Assembly (NCBI GenBank): GCA_900770535.1
Contig: CAAHDV010000193.1
Coordinates: forward strand, 1-5,679
Origin: Lachnospiraceae bacterium
GTDB taxonomy: Bacteria > Bacillota > Clostridia > Lachnospirales > Lachnospiraceae
Direction of reading: 5' to 3'
Length of the DNA: 5,679 bases
This document shows, piece by piece, positions 5,296 through 5,679 of the stretch. A program made the position numbers and the translations under genes. The notes below the pieces were generated by a model. It was not told the origin of the DNA, ran no database searches, and was given only the letters and a program-made list of their open reading frames with translations. Each line of letters opens with the position of its first letter. Position 1 is the first letter of the stretch.

Positions 5296-5679
5296 ATGAG
5301 AAAAAGAAGGATCAGTGTCAGTGCGGCAGCTATTCTGACGGCAGCAGCGCTTTATGGGTGCGCGGGAAGCAGCGCTCCGGTTTCATCAGAGGTACAGCAG
5401 GAAGAAACCGTGGCAAAAGTACAGGACGCTGGACAGCAGGCAGCAGCGAATGAGCAGGAGACTGCGGAATCCGTGGCTGCGGCAGACACAGATACACAGG
5501 AGTCTCTGGCCGTCATCGAGGATGAGGCAGTTCCGCTGTATCAGAAACCGGCGGGCAGTGATGTGCGCACCCCGGTAGCCAGCGGTACCGTGACCTACGG
5601 CAACGGCCGTGCCACCATTGACGCATCCAACACATCCAAGGGATATGTCATGATTAAGTACACCGGTGGACAGAGCAGA
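5296..5679 (+). CDS. Secreted lipoprotein, 5' part, cut by the window end (possibly transglutaminase-like)
   Basis: An open frame of 128 codons runs off the window with no stop. The N-terminus is a lipoprotein signal: a basic MRKRR start, an Ala-rich hydrophobic stretch (7-19), then lipobox LYGC (19-22) with Cys22 as the lipid-anchored residue. Residues 28-80 form an acidic Gln/Ala/Glu-rich linker with low complexity, of the kind that spaces a domain away from the membrane. From about 94 an ordered region begins, with TVTYGNGRATID (98-109) and GYVMIKYTGG (116-125), which looks like a beta strand/Ig-like unit. From memory, Clostridia lipoproteins with this region often continue into a transglutaminase-like domain, but that part is outside the window, so this is weak inference. 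The ribosome binding site AGAGGTG (5281-5287) lies eight bases before ATG 5296. The gap after rlmB is only 34 bases without a terminator, so read-through from the operon is likely. Confidence 0.85.
   Translation, partial: MRKRRISVSAAAILTAAALYGCAGSSAPVSSEVQQEETVAKVQDAGQQAAANEQETAESVAAADTDTQESLAVIEDEAVPLYQKPAGSDVRTPVASGTVTYGNGRATIDASNTSKGYVMIKYTGGQSR

Overview
The window looks like a chromosomal housekeeping segment of a Gram-positive Clostridia-type bacterium, most likely a Lachnospiraceae relative. This is an inference. It rests on the Firmicutes-type order cysS-mrnC-rlmB, strong AAGGAGG-like ribosome binding sites, tRNA genes without an encoded CCA end, roughly 50% GC genes with many CTG/GGC/ATC codons, and a lipoprotein of a style I associate with gut Clostridia. 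No mobile element, CRISPR array, phage gene or defence system is visible, and every gene is on the + strand.

Positions 1-190 hold the tail of a tRNA cluster: the 3' part of tRNA-Val(UAC), a spacer with a perfect inverted repeat, a complete elongator tRNA-Met(CAU) and a textbook intrinsic terminator. Positions 191-1010 form a one-gene unit: an extended -10 promoter, a GTG-started PAP2-type membrane phosphatase gene and its own terminator.

From about 1050 a second extended -10 promoter opens a run of closely spaced genes with no internal terminator: a diacylglycerol-kinase-family lipid kinase, ispF (MEP isoprenoid pathway), cysS (cysteinyl-tRNA synthetase), mrnC (Mini-ribonuclease III), rlmB (23S rRNA Gm2251 methyltransferase) and the start of a lipoprotein gene cut by the window end. 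The cysS/mrnC and mrnC/rlmB junctions overlap, by 16 nt and 4 nt, which suggests translational coupling.

The genes fall into three themes. The first is membrane lipids: a PAP2 phosphatase and a lipid kinase that may act in opposite directions on phosphatidate/diacylglycerol. The second is isoprenoid precursor synthesis (IspF). The third is translation: CysRS charging, 23S rRNA end maturation and 23S rRNA methylation. The segment resembles the Bacillus ispD-ispF-gltX-cysE-cysS-mrnC-rlmB-yacP region with ispD, gltX, cysE and yacP absent here.

The points most worth a second look are a cysteine-rich C-terminal tail on IspF, a perfect 8-bp hairpin at the predicted 5' end of the lipid-kinase mRNA, and complementarity between the tRNA spacer repeat and the terminator stem. 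I see no convincing undescribed multi-gene system.
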